A DNA stretch of 64,000 bases from Agelaius tricolor. Lineage: Eukaryota > Chordata > Aves > Passeriformes > Icteridae. This document shows positions 44,733 to 56,480 of the stretch, in pieces; the stretch's first letter is position 1; each line of letters starts with the position of its first letter. Location: contig JALJCS010000009.1 of assembly GCA_023055355.1 (NCBI GenBank), positions 24,453,001 to 24,517,000 on the forward strand, given 5' to 3'. The notes below the pieces were generated by a model. The model was not told the DNA's origin. It made no database searches and saw only the letters and a program-made list of their open reading frames with translations. The position numbers and the translations under genes were made by a program.

Positions 44733-45374
44733 TTGCCATGTTTTGCATCATGAGATGCCATTTAAAACAAAATCATAACATCATAATTAACTGCTTCATT
44801 ACAGGCAGCACATCTATTTATCCCATGGCTGAACATCAGCAGCTGAAAAACCCTTCTGCCATTGCCACCCTCAGCCAAGGCGGAGAAGGCTCGTGTTCCC
44901 ATTTGAAACCAGCACAGTATCCACCCATTATTCTACATCATTTACATCATGCCAGCTCCCATGCTTTCAAATATCCCATCACTCTTCCTGTCCTTTGGTG
45001 TATGCACATAGATACCATTCCCTGTCTCTATAAAATGTGAATTGAGTTCATTTTGTCCATGACCTTGAGCTCCATTTGCCATTACAGACTTCCAGGGCAG
45101 AGAAGACGGTGTGTGTTGTTGGACTGTTGCATGGTGAAGCCAGTTCTGATTACATCACCATTGCACTTATCCATATTTATCAAAGTTCATTCTCTAATTA
45201 TGTGGTAATCAAAAGGGAGTTGGGTTCAAATCCCCAAATCCAGAGTTAGTGGAGTCAGGTGCTGTAAAGTGCCCAATGCACTGATGAGTGTACCACTACC
45301 ATATATGTGATAGCACACAGTCTTACATAGCAATTACATCAAACAGTTTAATAAATTGTAATTCCCACCCATAA

Positions 45375-45752
45375 TCAAATACTCCTGACACACACAGCAC
45401 ACACCGGACTTCCCCATCCTTCTGAATTACCCATCAAGTACCCAAGTCCTTGAACAAAAGCAATCCCATGGATTGCTTTGGCTTTGCCTGAGGCAGGAAT
45501 AACCCAGACTTTTTCCCCCAGCATATTTTTCATGTGCACTACTGGATATTTACCCCATTGTCCAGTATGTAAAAGTTTTGACTGAGCAGTGCCAGTCTGA
45601 CCGACAGATTCCCTAGTGCTGACTAACCAGGTGGCTTTTGCTAAATGTTTGAAGATTCCACCACCCATTGCTCTCAGTGCAGTCTTTAATAGTTCATTGC
45701 ACTGCTTAACTTTTCCCGGAGGCTGGTGTGCAATAGGATGTGTAATATCCAC
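45375..45752 (-). pseudogene. ERV pol remnant, integrase-like end
   Basis: A 125-codon open stretch resembling the C-terminal part of avian ERV integrase: the HPIAHQPPGKVKQCNELLK segment and a later KLLHTGQWGKYPVVHMKNML segment are recognisable. No complete catalytic core is present, and upstream the frame is broken. It is a defunct fragment. Confidence 0.72.
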
Positions 45753-46599
45753 TCAATGCTATGTTTTTGGCCCAGTTGTCTACAAGGTTGTTTTGGAAGA
45801 GTCTCATTGTGTAAGACAGTTGTTTATAGCCTACCAGATCCCCACAAAACTTGTTTTTCAAGGCCCAGGATAGTTTTCTGGGTGGTGATATGGGGCCCAG
45901 AATATGTTTCCAGCCCTCCAGTAAGCCCATGGATGATCTGTGGGAATGTAATTCATTCACTCTGCCAGCCCCCCTTGTATTTATATTTCAGCCCCTGTTC
46001 TTCATACTAGAGAGTCTTTAACCACTTGACTTGCTTAATTGCTGCATGCTGCACATTCATGGATAGCCTGGGTGACAGTGTCCATGGTCAAATCTACCCC
46101 TCAATCACTCTCTAATCTGTCTATAGTTGTATCGTGTTCTTGATGGCCTGAGGTGTCATGGGCCCACTGAGCTATAAATTATTCACCTTTATGTTGCCAA
46201 TCCAGATCCGCCTGAGCCACCTATTGGTTGTTTTGATGTTCTGCAGTGGCCTGACTCGAGCGCACGAGCATTTACGTGATGCTCCTTCCCAACAAGGTTC
46301 TCCACGCAGGCAGCAATATCCTGTGCTGCAATATCCAGGATATCCAGCAATAACAGTGCAGTGGCCCAGGTGGGTTTACCTCTGCACTGCCAGTTCCTCT
46401 GCTTCCATCACTGCAACCCTCTCCACAGGGCAATTGCCATCATCCCTGAGTCAGTAGAGTGGTAAAGTATTGGCCATTTTCCCCATTCAACAATGTCTAA
46501 AGCCAGCTGCATGGCTTTCACCTCTGCAAACTGACTAGACTTACCTTCTCCTTCAGCAGTTTCTGCAACTTGTCATAGGGCACCCCATACAGCTGCCTT

Positions 46600-46680
46600 C
46601 CACCTCCAATGCTTTCCTACAACACATCGGGACCCATCAATAAACAGGGTGTATTGCTTCTCAATTTCTGATAATTTGTC
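46600..46680 (-). pseudogene. ERV pol remnant, RNase H-like patch
   Basis: On the minus strand the sequence reads YTLFIDGSRCVVG, the first-aspartate motif region of a retroviral RNase H. Flanking sequence is interrupted by stops. Its position between the reverse transcriptase and integrase remnants fits pol order. Confidence 0.6.
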
Positions 46681-47091
46681 ATACGGTGCAGCCTCTTTGG
46701 CACATGTCACCTTCTCCTATGACCATATTCTGAAATCTTTACCTTCTGGCCACTTCATGATCACTTTCAAGATTCCTGGGTGCCTGGGTTTTCCTGTTTG
46801 AGCTCATTGTGTGGTCAGTGGTCTCCCACTTATTCCATGTAGCCTCAGTTGTCTGAAGTGCAGAGGAGACTTTCCCTTTGAGCATCCAGTCCAGCAGAGG
46901 TAACCAGGGTGCCAGGAGCAGCTCTGCTTCAGTACCAGTCACTTCCAAAGCAACTCAAACCCCTTCATAAGGTGCAATTGTCTCTTTTTCAGCTGGAATG
47001 TAGCAAGCCTTAGATCCTCTGTATCTCTGTCTCCAAAAGCCATGGGGTTGACCTCGAGTCTCCCATGGTGCTTTCTGCCAAAGGTTCCATG

Positions 47092-47406
47092 TCAGGTCAA
47101 TCTCCCTGGCTGCAGCAGAGAGCTCGTTTCTAACATCTCACCCTGCCCTGGCTGCAGCAGAGCATTTCTAACATCTTGCCCTGCCCAGACTGGCACAAGG
47201 GCTATTGCATGAACTATCTCCTGTTTAATTTGTTCAAAGACTTCTTGCTGCTCCAGGTCCCATTTGGTACCACTCTTCTGCTGGGTCACTTGATAGAGAG
47301 GACTGTAATTTGGAATGTTCATTCTCCAAAAACCCATAACACCTAAGAAATCTTGTCTTTCTTTCTTGCTAGATGCTGGACATGTGGCTGTCGTTTTGCT
47401 GATCAC
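47092..47406 (-). pseudogene. ERV pol remnant, RT thumb/connection-like
   Basis: A 104-codon minus-strand stretch with FLGVMGFWRMNIPNYSPLY and a following FEQIKQEI segment, typical of the region after the reverse transcriptase active site. The catalytic YxDD part is not visible. The end includes a local tandem duplication. Confidence 0.75.
47106..47185. repeat. Local tandem duplication inside ERV pol
   Basis: Two diverged copies of a roughly 40-bp unit starting CTGGCTGCAGCAGAG and ending ACCCTGCC / GCCCTGCC (47106-47147 and 47148-47185). The second copy lacks four bases. Confidence 0.8.
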
Positions 47407-47552
47407 ACCTACTGGGATCTAATGATGTCCATCTTGTCTGGATGACATATTACATCTTCCTTGAAGGGATGCTTTGACAGAAGTGAGCTTCAAAGGCTGA
47501 GGACTTGTATCCCTTTCCTAATAAGCTTATCAGTGCCCCTTTCCCTAGAGAG

Positions 47553-48753
47553 TGTGGTGGTTTGACAGGAAATATGTTTTCTGGGATGCTGTGGTTAGGC
47601 CAATGGGTGCTCAGATTTTAATATTGGCACCTAATGTGGCCATTGGGACATTGGATCCGCCTCTGAGAGCACAGGGTTAAAGCAGGGCTCTCCCCTGGGA
47701 GGCTCTCTTGGGTTCCGGTCAGTGAAAGGTTCAGAGCTCCCCTGCCTGGCTGCGGGCTGGGCAGGGGAGGGGAAGCCATGTGAGGTAGGCTGGGGCCCTG
47801 GACAGAAGGGAGGTGAAGGCCCCTGCAGGATGGAAGGGTGGAGGAGCACTGAGAGACATCGGGCAGCCACCCCCACCCCCAGGAGAGACAGAACTGGTGC
47901 CTGTGCTTGTGCCACCTTGAAATTTAATAGTGGCCGGCCGAGAAGGAGAAGGGGGGGTGCGGCAAGAAGGTGCCCTGCTGGGCAGCCGTGGGAGTTCTGG
48001 ACAGACAGAGCCTCAGATTTTTAACCCTTTCCTTGGATGATGGAAACCTTGCAAATGCTAATCCTCCTGGAGCTGAATGAGAAGAGAGATAGAGATGAGA
48101 TAAGAGGAAATGGGCCACGAGAGAAATAGAGAAGAACTCAGGTGGAAGAGATGATGGAGTAGCTTATGCTGGACTCTTTTTGTGTAGCCATGGACAGAGC
48201 CATGTTTCCTTGTGATACAGGGACTGCATTCTAGGGGGAGGCAATGCCTCAGGACCAAGAGGTTCAGTGTGGGTACCCCTCGGCCCCAGGGGGTGAAAAA
48301 TATGGGGGGGGACAGATGTCCCAAAGTTGAGACTGTGCCTTTTTGGAGTGGGACAAAGCATCCTTAAAAGTTGACCCTAGAAGCAGCTCTGGTCCATGTT
48401 CAGTGGTGAGAGCGCTGGACATGAAAGGAAGAGGTCACCATTGGCACAAGAAGGACTCCTTCTCCTCTTGATGAACTGAGGATTGAGTATTCTGAAGGGT
48501 GGTGCTGGACTGAGAGTTGATGATTTGGGGGATGTATTGTATTGGGAATTTGGTGGGGAGGAGGAGGAGATGTATTTGTGAAGTTTTCATTTTCCTTGTG
48601 TGTGTGGGTTTTTTTTCCTTGTAGTTTAGTTAATATTTTTTTTTTCTTAGTGGGAGCCTGCTTTGCTTATTCCTGGTCACATCTCACAGCAGAAACCAGG
48701 AAGAGAGTATTCTCATGGAGGCACTGGCATTGTGCCAGTGTCAAACCATGACA
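47553..48753 (+). mobile_element. Nested solo LTR, 1,201 bp, inside the ERV
   Basis: Begins TGTGGTGGTTTGACAGG and ends GTCAAACCATGACA, so the two ends form an inverted match (13 of 15 bases) with TG..CA termini. The 4-bp AGAG directly precedes (47549-47552) and follows (48754-48757) it, a candidate target-site duplication. It has a GC-rich middle and a T-rich tail. It splits the gag-like from the pol-like remnants, so it inserted later. Orientation is tentative. Confidence 0.75.
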
Positions 48754-48759
48754 AGAGTA

Positions 48760-49300
48760 ACCCCAAATGCTTGGCTTCCCTACTTTCTTATTCCAGGCTG
48801 CTAGTCCCATTATCCCAGCATTTTAGCAGCCAAGTGATAATGTGTTCACCTGGACGATAGATGAAATCTTTTCCCATAATGCATAACTCAGTGATAGGGA
48901 TCACGTGGTGGTTACCTTTTGTTCTGCTTCTTCCTCCTTTTCTTGAGGTGGCCCTGCTTTGTCCCCCTTACTAAATGAGCAGACTTTCGTGTCCATTTCT
49001 TCTTGTCTATAGGGGTGACTGTCACTGGCATGGGTTGGGTCTCTGGTTCAGCTGCAGTCCCTGTCACTGGGGTTGGAGTAGTTGCAGTGCCTAATGCTTT
49101 GCCATCAGATCCAGACCATCTCGCCCCCTTGAGGTACTGAAGAGTGTTGAACAGGGATCAGTAGGTGTGGGCCAGGCCCCAGCACATCTCCATGACTTGT
49201 GCCTGTCTGGAATTGACAGGGTAACAGAATTCTTTTCCCAAATATTTATTCTGCACTTGTTCAGGGAGGAGGCTTCAAGACACTGGAGGTGCCCACTGTC
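48760..49300 (-). pseudogene. ERV gag remnant
   Basis: Minus-strand patches such as ALGTATTPTPVTGTAAEPE and KKKWTRKSA resemble the proline/threonine-rich linker after the matrix region of avian ERV gag. The frame carries several stops. It lies between the primer site and the nested LTR, as gag should. Confidence 0.6.
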
Positions 49301-49936
49301 CTAGGTACTTGCAACATGCTATCCCACACATCCTGCTACTTTTAACTATCCAAACTCAGGGAATTCTCTTGGTCTTATTCTTAAATAGTTCTTTAACCGT
49401 AAACAAGACCTGGAACACATTCAACATTCCTGGAAATAGGACCGTGCTGGTTTCAACATCACAAGGACATTCACAATTTTCAAAATCCTCGAACACTACT
49501 GTAATTAGCCTGGCAGGAAAGGGGAAAGTGTGGAAGGATATCTTCTCCATAGGTTGTCTCTTGGAGGAGGAAAGAAAAAAGGTGTGATTATTGGTAGTTC
49601 CCAACAGATGGCTCTCGAAGAACAGAGGTGAGCAATGCTGAATACACACACCAGATTAGTCTTGCAACCAGTAATTCTATCATATCACAAGCCAGCATTA
49701 CAAAGTACAATAAAATGATAACCTTAGCCCAGACCTCAAAGGCGATAAAGCCAAGAGAGGGAACACGTGCTGCAAGCAAAGTGCTGGATAATATAGCCCT
49801 GAGAACAAGTGCAATGACTCTGAGAGCAAGTAAATCAATGTTGTGACCAGTGATCGTTAAACCAATGCAGTGAATGCTTATAACAAATTTGTTTTAACAT
49901 GCTCTGGTCAGATCTGTCCTTATCTCAACCCTCAGT

Positions 49937-49954
49937 GTTTCATGTTGGGTGCCA
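49937..49954 (-). other. Retroviral primer-binding site
   Basis: On the minus strand TGGCACCCAACATGAAAC, 18 bp inside the 5' LTR edge. It resembles the complement of the tRNA-Lys 3' end (TGGCGCCCAACGTGGGGC) with decay at the second half. Confidence 0.6.
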
Positions 49955-49972
49955 AAAAGGATATTGACTCAG

Positions 49973-50571
49973 TGTAACACCAGCTGGCAACTAAGTACCA
50001 CCCGGACTCACTGCCCCACCCACCCCACAGAGGGATGGGGAGGAGAACTGGAAAAAGATCAAATCTGTGGGTTGGGATAAGAGCAACTTAATAACTGACA
50101 TAAAGTAAAATTCTAATGCAACTAGTAATAATTGTAATGAAAACAGAGATAACGGAAGGAGAGAGAGAGAGAAATAAAAGTCAATATAAGAGAAGTCAAC
50201 AAGCCAACAGTCATGCACAATACAGTTGCTCACCACCCGCTGATTGATGCCCAGCCTATCCCCTAGAAGCCAGCAGTGACTCCTGGCCAGCTTCTTCCAG
50301 TTTGTATCCTGAGCATGACATTATATGGTTTGGAATACCCTGTTGGCCTGCCTGGGACAGCTGTCCTGGCCATGCTCCCTCCCAATTTCTTGCTCACCTG
50401 CTCCCTGCAGAGCATGGGAAGCTGAAAAATTCTTCACTTAGGGTAAGCAGTACTTAGCAACAACGACAACATCATTGTATAATCAACATTATTCTCATAC
50501 TGAATTCAAAACACAGCACCGTACCAGCTACTAGGAAGAAAATTGACTCTATCCCAGCCAAAACCAGGACA
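49973..50571 (-). mobile_element. 5' LTR of the endogenous retrovirus, 599 bp
   Basis: Read on the minus strand it starts TGTCCTGGTTTTGGCTGGGA, has CTAGTAGCTGGTACGGTGC, an AT-rich promoter-like stretch, and ends CCAGCTGGTGTTACA. TG..CA ends are present. It shares the opening block with the solo LTR at 60774-61311. Confidence 0.85.
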
Positions 50572-53500
50572 GCTGTTCTGTTTTACTTTTAAAACAAATG
50601 TCTGGAAGGGGCTCTGGTAAAGTCTTTTTGGCTTATCAATGTGATTGGGCTTGTTTCTGACAGAGAATTCTCCCTCTTCATTCCCTGCCAGCAGATCAGG
50701 GTCTATGCCTCATGCATTCATTCACTTTCCTTGCTTCTGCCTCAGCAGAATCCTCACATAATTTCCATGTCTACAAACTGGATCACAGATGCTGCTCAGT
50801 GAACAGACTGATTGTGTCTGCCTCACTGCCCTCACACCTCAACTTTGCTGATCCTTCCCCTTTAGCCACAGAAATGACCAGTGACACCCCAGCTGTACCA
50901 ACAGACTGTCTGTAGTTTTGTGTCTGAACCTCTGTAATGCACACCTTGTACTAGGAAATCTGCCAAAGCATTTCATTGCTCCAGATCAGCTGCAAAAAAT
51001 ATCCAAACAAAACAGTGAAATATTTAAGAAGACAAATTGTTCTTATCCTCAGTCCAGGTATCTCTGAGGCCTGAGATGCCTGCTCCAAGAGAAACCTGAT
51101 CTTTGTGTGAAATATGCCCAGGAGATCTTAGCTGATGGAACTGTGCAACAAACCACAGTACAGTAGGAGACAGATCTGTGCTAATTCAACAGGGGTGAAA
51201 TTCCTTCTCAGTCACAAATCTGAACAGCAGTTCAAGCCCAGATACATGCAGATGAACTTTACAGCTGCTGTGCATTTTGACTAGAAGTAACTTTGTGCTA
51301 TTTATAAAAGTTAGGCTTATGACTTGAGTACAGCTTTGGTTGGATGCTTTAAAGGTTTACATACCCTCCTCCCTAGCATATTATGTATTAATTGTTAAGT
51401 CTACAGAATTCAATAAAATGGTATGGAGATTTAGGTGTCTCATCTTTTCCTTTCTCATTTTCACATGGCAATATTAATGTGGCCAGAGCTATCATGGTGT
51501 GACAATTTATACCCATCTACCCTTGATATAATATTTCAGAAATAACTTGGATTTGTCTGCCAGGGTCCTTGTGAGCAATCCATGGCATGTTGTATTTTTA
51601 TCACTGAATTAATCAGAGAGCTGCATGAATGTTTGAGACCTTGCTTTCCTCATACTTGCAAGGAAACTGTAATCCAGATTGAGCCAAGGAAACTAGTACT
51701 GAGGAATAAGGATCAGGTCAGGCAGAATGGGAAAGGTGAGACCTTCCTTGCTAGGTTTTGTGAAATCACCCTTAGTTATCAGTCTTCTAACTTATCCTTC
51801 TTGCGACTTTACCATAAATCTTTGGGATATGTGTGTGAGAAGACCATCAAAGTACACAGGCCCAGACCCTTCTTTGATTAAATGTGGAACTGCTGCAGGA
51901 TCTTAGATAAAACACTCCTACTGAGTTATGCAACACCAGTTTGCCCCCAGCAAACACTAACAATATAAAACTTTTTACACTGTAAGCCTATTTGGTTTTC
52001 CTATCTGTTCCTTCCAACTCTCATTTCCTTTCTGTTATTTAGGTTAATGCCCTTTTCACCTACTTCTCGCTTCTGCTGTGTTTCATGTCTGTTTTCTGCT
52101 GTCTCTGAGAAAACATAGACCCCTTTTACTGCTCACTCTCCTTCCTGTTTCAAATACTTTTCCTGTCTGACTGGCTCATCAATTTTTCATTTTATCAAAC
52201 ACCTCCTCTATCCTTTCACTCCAGGGCTATTGTTCCACAAACTCGGGGACATAAACAGGTGATCCTGAACAGGAACAATCCTTTAAATTTACCCTGGGAG
52301 CACCCAATGTGGACTTCATGTCCAAGGAAACAGGTCTTCTAAGCATCTTCTAAAAGTATGAGTTATAAACAAATTTATTTAAAGTCACTGATGTCTATGT
52401 GAGTTGGAAACTAACCTGCAGGGCTTCAAAATCTACTGCAGCTCAACAAATAGCAGCATTAACATAATCAGACCCAAATGACCCATGATCTGATTCTGTT
52501 TGCTCAGAAATTCAGCCATTTCTATGGCACAGTATTGAGATAAACTAGTAGCATTAACAACCTGCTGAGAGGGATTTGATTTCTTAGGGAAACCTTTTAT
52601 GTTGTGCTAGGCAAGTTGATGAGGTATCAGGTTTGCTGTTAATATCATTGCTGCTTCCGGACTGGAAAAAAAATTCTTTTCATCACCTCAATGTAATAAT
52701 ATTGCTCAGCATGCCATGTACTGTGTGACCTTCTCCCAGTTGGAGATGTAGCATTCCACTGAAATCCCTACTGCTAAATTTACAGATAATTATTTATTGG
52801 ATGGCATTATTTCCACAACTAATGACCTTTGTTCCTTTTCAAACATTTAAAAAAACTCATTTTACACCTTGAAAACCTTGGGCCATGGGGAAATTTGGGG
52901 AAAACCCATCTTTTACTACATTTGCATATGGTGTGGAGCTCAGCAATGGTTGATATTCTGGCTGGGTTAAGTTCAGTCCTTGTCATATTCTACAAGTGAG
53001 ATTAAAATCAGCAGCGAAAGAGCACACCTGAGACAACCTGAATATTTGAGGTAGGGGAAAAGGTAAGATTTGCTTAATGAAAGAATAAAGATAGATCACT
53101 GAAGGGGACCCCAGATTCAGGGTCTTTCTCAAGACTGTTCCCATGAGATCCACAAGGTTTTATTTTTTGGAACAAGCAGAACATTTATTCCAGAGAAAAA
53201 AAAAGCTGGTTAAACAAAGTTAGACAAATGTTAAATTTGCATGATAAGAATGTTTGTGGAGGAAAACACAAAGAAAGACTTTTATAAAAATGCAGTGTTC
53301 AATGGGCCATAAACAGAGTTATTTGCTGTTCTCAGAATGTTTCCCACATTCCCTGTGATCACTGCCATAGGCCAAATTTCCCTTTACATACATCCTTTAG
53401 ACCCCTGCAGCACAGTATTCCTGATGGCTGCAAGTCCACACAACGCTTTCAGATCCTCTGCATAACTAAGTTTGTTTCTAGCATCTTCACACATACGTTT

Positions 53501-54789
53501 GTATTTTATCTCTCCCTTCCCTATCCTATGAGACCACCACCACCGTAATTTCAGGTCTCATTATTTGCTTCCTTCTCTTTGTTGGTCTGTAGGATGAGTG
53601 ATTTGCTGTATGCACTTGATTTAAGATACACACTGGTTAAATCTGTGGTATGAGGGTGGACTGACAAAGTGATAATGCCAGTGCACTCTTGATGGGTCAA
53701 ATAATGACTAACACTATGGGTCACTCTCTCAGCAGAGTGTCTTCTGTACCTACAGTTCTGACTTACACAGCACTAACAGAAACATACTATATTTGAGAAC
53801 AATTCACCCTGGTAGATTTGTTTACAATCAGGAAGTAGCATCTGGATCTGACAATTACATAACATCATTAAACTTGACTAAAACTATCAATAGGTGTGAC
53901 TGATGCCACTAGGAAAGGGGTCACTCATACAGCTATTACTGGACAACTACTCACAACCCTTTTAATTTTAGATTATCAACATTCTTTCCTATTTACAAAC
54001 AGAAGGAATGTAATACTATCCTTCATTCTCCCTCACATCTAATTTTTGAAAATTTTATTGTTTTGCCTTTTTTTGATTTCCTACACTTTTAAGCAGAAAC
54101 TTTCTACTCTCTGGTTCTTTCAACAGAAGTAATTTTTCTCCACAAAAGGAAATGAATTTTCCTCTATTCTTGAAGGACTTTTGTCGTACTTCAGAGCAGA
54201 TGCCCCGTGGGTGCATCTGTATGCGGTGTGGGTGGGATATTCCAGCTCCTGGCAGGCACATATGCAGGCCTGTAGAGCAGCAAGCAGCAAGCCTCTAGAG
54301 CAGGGCAGCACCATGGTCATCCACACTGCTCCCATTTTGCTTTCCTCACTATGGTCAGTGAAACTGCTTTATTGTTTGCTCATATAATTTAAAATAATTG
54401 GCCTTTTTGGCCGGTAGGGGCGGTTAGGTTGAAAAGGTTTGCATGATTAAACAAGCGATGCTAAGTTACAGCAATATGAACTTTGGTTAATCCGTAAAGT
54501 AATCTAATATGTACTGCAGGTAAAAACACCTTTGATTTTTTAGGCTTTTTTCAAATATTAACTTCCCAGCAACAGCACCTTCAGCCATCTGCATGTGGGC
54601 ACCAAACTTGAAGGGGTTTTCTGCACTCTTAGTGCTCGACACCAAAAGCCCCGTTGTGATTTCACTTAAGGAAGGGGAACAACATTCCCATTCCTGAACA
54701 AGTAGGTTTTCGAAGCAGGCATTTTAAGTTCTTATCACTAAGAACTCCTGCGGAGCCCCAGTTAATTTTCAATGTAAAGAAGTGCTGAA
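50572..54789. other. Intergenic, nothing recognised
   Basis: About 4.2 kb of A/T-rich sequence without convincing exons, CR1 or LTR termini. A stretch around 53000-53420 has an LTR-like feel but no ends that I can define. Confidence 0.55.
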
Positions 54790-54895
54790 TACCACAGAGC
54801 CGCAGAAGCACAGTTCGTGTCGAAAGGACCTTAAAGATTCGCTGGCTCCACCTCCTGCCACGGGCAGGGACATCTTCCATAGATACGTCTTGAGA
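54790..54895 (-). mobile_element. CR1 3' scrap beside the right CpG island
   Basis: Minus-orientation CR1 3' end: GTGTCGAAAGGACCTTAAAG, CTCCTGCCACGGGCAGGGAC and ATCTTCCATAGA. About 105 bp, decayed. Confidence 0.75.
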
Positions 54896-55181
54896 GGAAG
54901 TGAGACTCGGCTGCTGAGGAGCACCAGCCATGCAAATGCTGTGATGCCCAAACTCTCGGAGCTCCCCCGCAGCTCCAAAAAACCCAAACCCCAGGCGGTT
55001 CAGCATTCCCGTAAATAGCAAGAGCTGGCAGAGTTCTGTCACCGCCACCAACGCCCCGGGCGTGCCAAGCCGCTGGCACCGTCCGAGCCGCGCTGACAGA
55101 GCCGTGCCTGCCGCGTTAGCTCGGGAAGCCCAAAGCAAACAAGCGGCTGCGGCCCGCCGGCCCGCTATTCCCGGGATGGCC

Positions 55182-55211
55182 CGGCAGCGGCAGCGGCAGC
55201 GGCAGCGGCGG
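55182..55211. repeat. (CGGCAG)n hexamer repeat in CpG island
   Basis: About five perfect units just upstream of the probable first exon, a likely length-variable site. Confidence 0.85.
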
Positions 55212-55249
55212 GAGGGGCGCTGAGGGGAGCGCGGGAGGGGCGGCGCGGC

Positions 55250-55414
55250 GCCAGGGCGCCTGCGCGAGCGGGCGGGTGGGCGGCGAGCCGGGGGCCGCGG
55301 CGGGAGCGGGGCCGTGGCGCTGGGAGCGTGTCCCTGTCCCTGCGGCACCGGGAACCGTGCCGGGAGCGTGTCCGTGCCCCTGCGGCCCCGGGGGCACTGG
55401 GAGACGCGGGACCC
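55250..55414 (+). other. Probable non-coding first exon of an unknown gene
   Basis: A strong donor GTAAGTAC follows ACGCGGGACCC at 55414 within the CpG island. The 5' limit is arbitrary. No long in-frame ATG leads into it, so it is taken as 5' UTR. Confidence 0.5.
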
Positions 55415-56154
55415 GTAAGTACGAACTCCGTCTGCAGAGAGGGAGAGCGCGATGCGGGGCTGCCCGTCCTGAGGGCGAGCGGCAGAACCACGGGGGCGGG
55501 TGTGGAAATAGCGCTGGGGGATAACGAGTGCCCGGCCGGCGCTTGGTTTGGGGTCGTTGGCGAAAGGCGAAGGGTGTTGGTTTCATTGCACCTCCTCGGA
55601 CTTGGAGCATCTGGTCCGTGGCCGAAACTGGGTCGTCTTGTGCCGCTCAGGACTTCCAGGGAGCCCGTGTGCGTGTGGGGAGCCCCTCATGGAGCATCAC
55701 AGGCAGGACTTTAAGCGGTGATCGTGCAAGTAAGTCTACCGGGACATAATGTTCATCAGAACATAGCTTTACTGAAATAATTGGCAGTAGTTATATATTT
55801 AAAAATTACGTACTCGGTGGAAGTAGTTACTGTACTCGGGCTTGGGGATTGTAAGTTAGGAGGACGTCTGCAGTGCACTGGTTTTTGCATTCTAAGTACA
55901 GCTTTGGATGGTTTTGTGTTAAAGTAAATGTAGTACAGGATGTTATTTTCTCCATTTCACACATGGAGACCAGAGAACAGGCAAGTGATGCTCTTCACTA
56001 AACATTTTCTCACTGACAGGACATAAATGATTTCACTTGCTTCTCCTGATATTAATTTGGAAGAGCCAGAATAGTGATTAGTGGGCTTGAAAGGAGACTT
56101 GGACAAGTTCACAGAAACTGTCATTTGACAAAAATACTCCAGGTGATGATGGAA

Positions 56155-56480
56155 GCAACTACCTGAAAGGAGGTTGTAGCCAGGTGGGGGTTGGTCTCTT
56201 CTCCCAGGAAACCAGTGACAGGACACGAAGACACAGTCTTAAGCTGTGCCAGGGGAAGTTTAGGTTAGACATTATGAAGAAATCCTTCACAGAAAGAGTG
56301 ATTGGGCATTGGAATGAGCTGCTGGGGAGATGGTGGAGTCACTGTCCCTGGAGGTGTTTAAAAACAGTCTGGATGTGGCACTTAGTGCCATGGTTCTGTT
56401 GATAAGGTGGTGCTAGGTCATAGATTGGACTTAATGATCTCAAACATCTTTCCCAACCTAGCTAATTCTGTGATTCTGTG
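56155..56480 (+). mobile_element. CR1 LINE 3' end
   Basis: Plus-orientation CR1: CCTGAAAGGAGGTTGTAGCC, GGTCTCTTCTCCCAGGAA, CATTGGAATGAGCTGC, and it closes with ATTCTGTGATTCTGTG, the CR1 terminal repeat. About 325 bp. Confidence 0.95.

Larger units (their letters stand above)
45340..49972 (-). mobile_element. Decayed endogenous retrovirus, internal region
   Basis: Minus-strand retroviral interior between a 5' LTR (49973-50571) and an unclear 3' end. The order is primer-binding site, a gag-like remnant (about 48760-49300, with stops), an inserted younger LTR (47553-48753), then a pol-like remnant (45375-47550). All frames are interrupted by stops and shifts. I see no 3' LTR between the pol remnant and the CR1 at 44732, so the element is truncated or rearranged there. 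The type is an avian ERV; class (ERVK- or ERVL-like) is not settled. Confidence 0.8.
55050..55540. promoter_or_regulatory. CpG island, promoter of unknown right-hand gene
   Basis: High GC and CpG density with a (CGGCAG)n run at 55182-55211. It probably drives a plus-strand transcript whose first exon ends at 55414. A divergent minus-strand transcript is possible, but I see no supporting exon. Confidence 0.7.

Noticed and set aside
51582..51881. 99-codon plus-strand frame
   Set aside because: Isolated in intergenic sequence with no resemblance or gene context.
53000..53420. LTR-like stretch with AATAAA-like and GGACCCCAGATTC segments
   Set aside because: No TG..CA ends or duplication could be defined.
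54662..55348. 228-codon minus-strand open frame
   Set aside because: It crosses a CR1 scrap and a CpG island, is Arg/Pro/Ala-rich from GC bias, and shows no domain.
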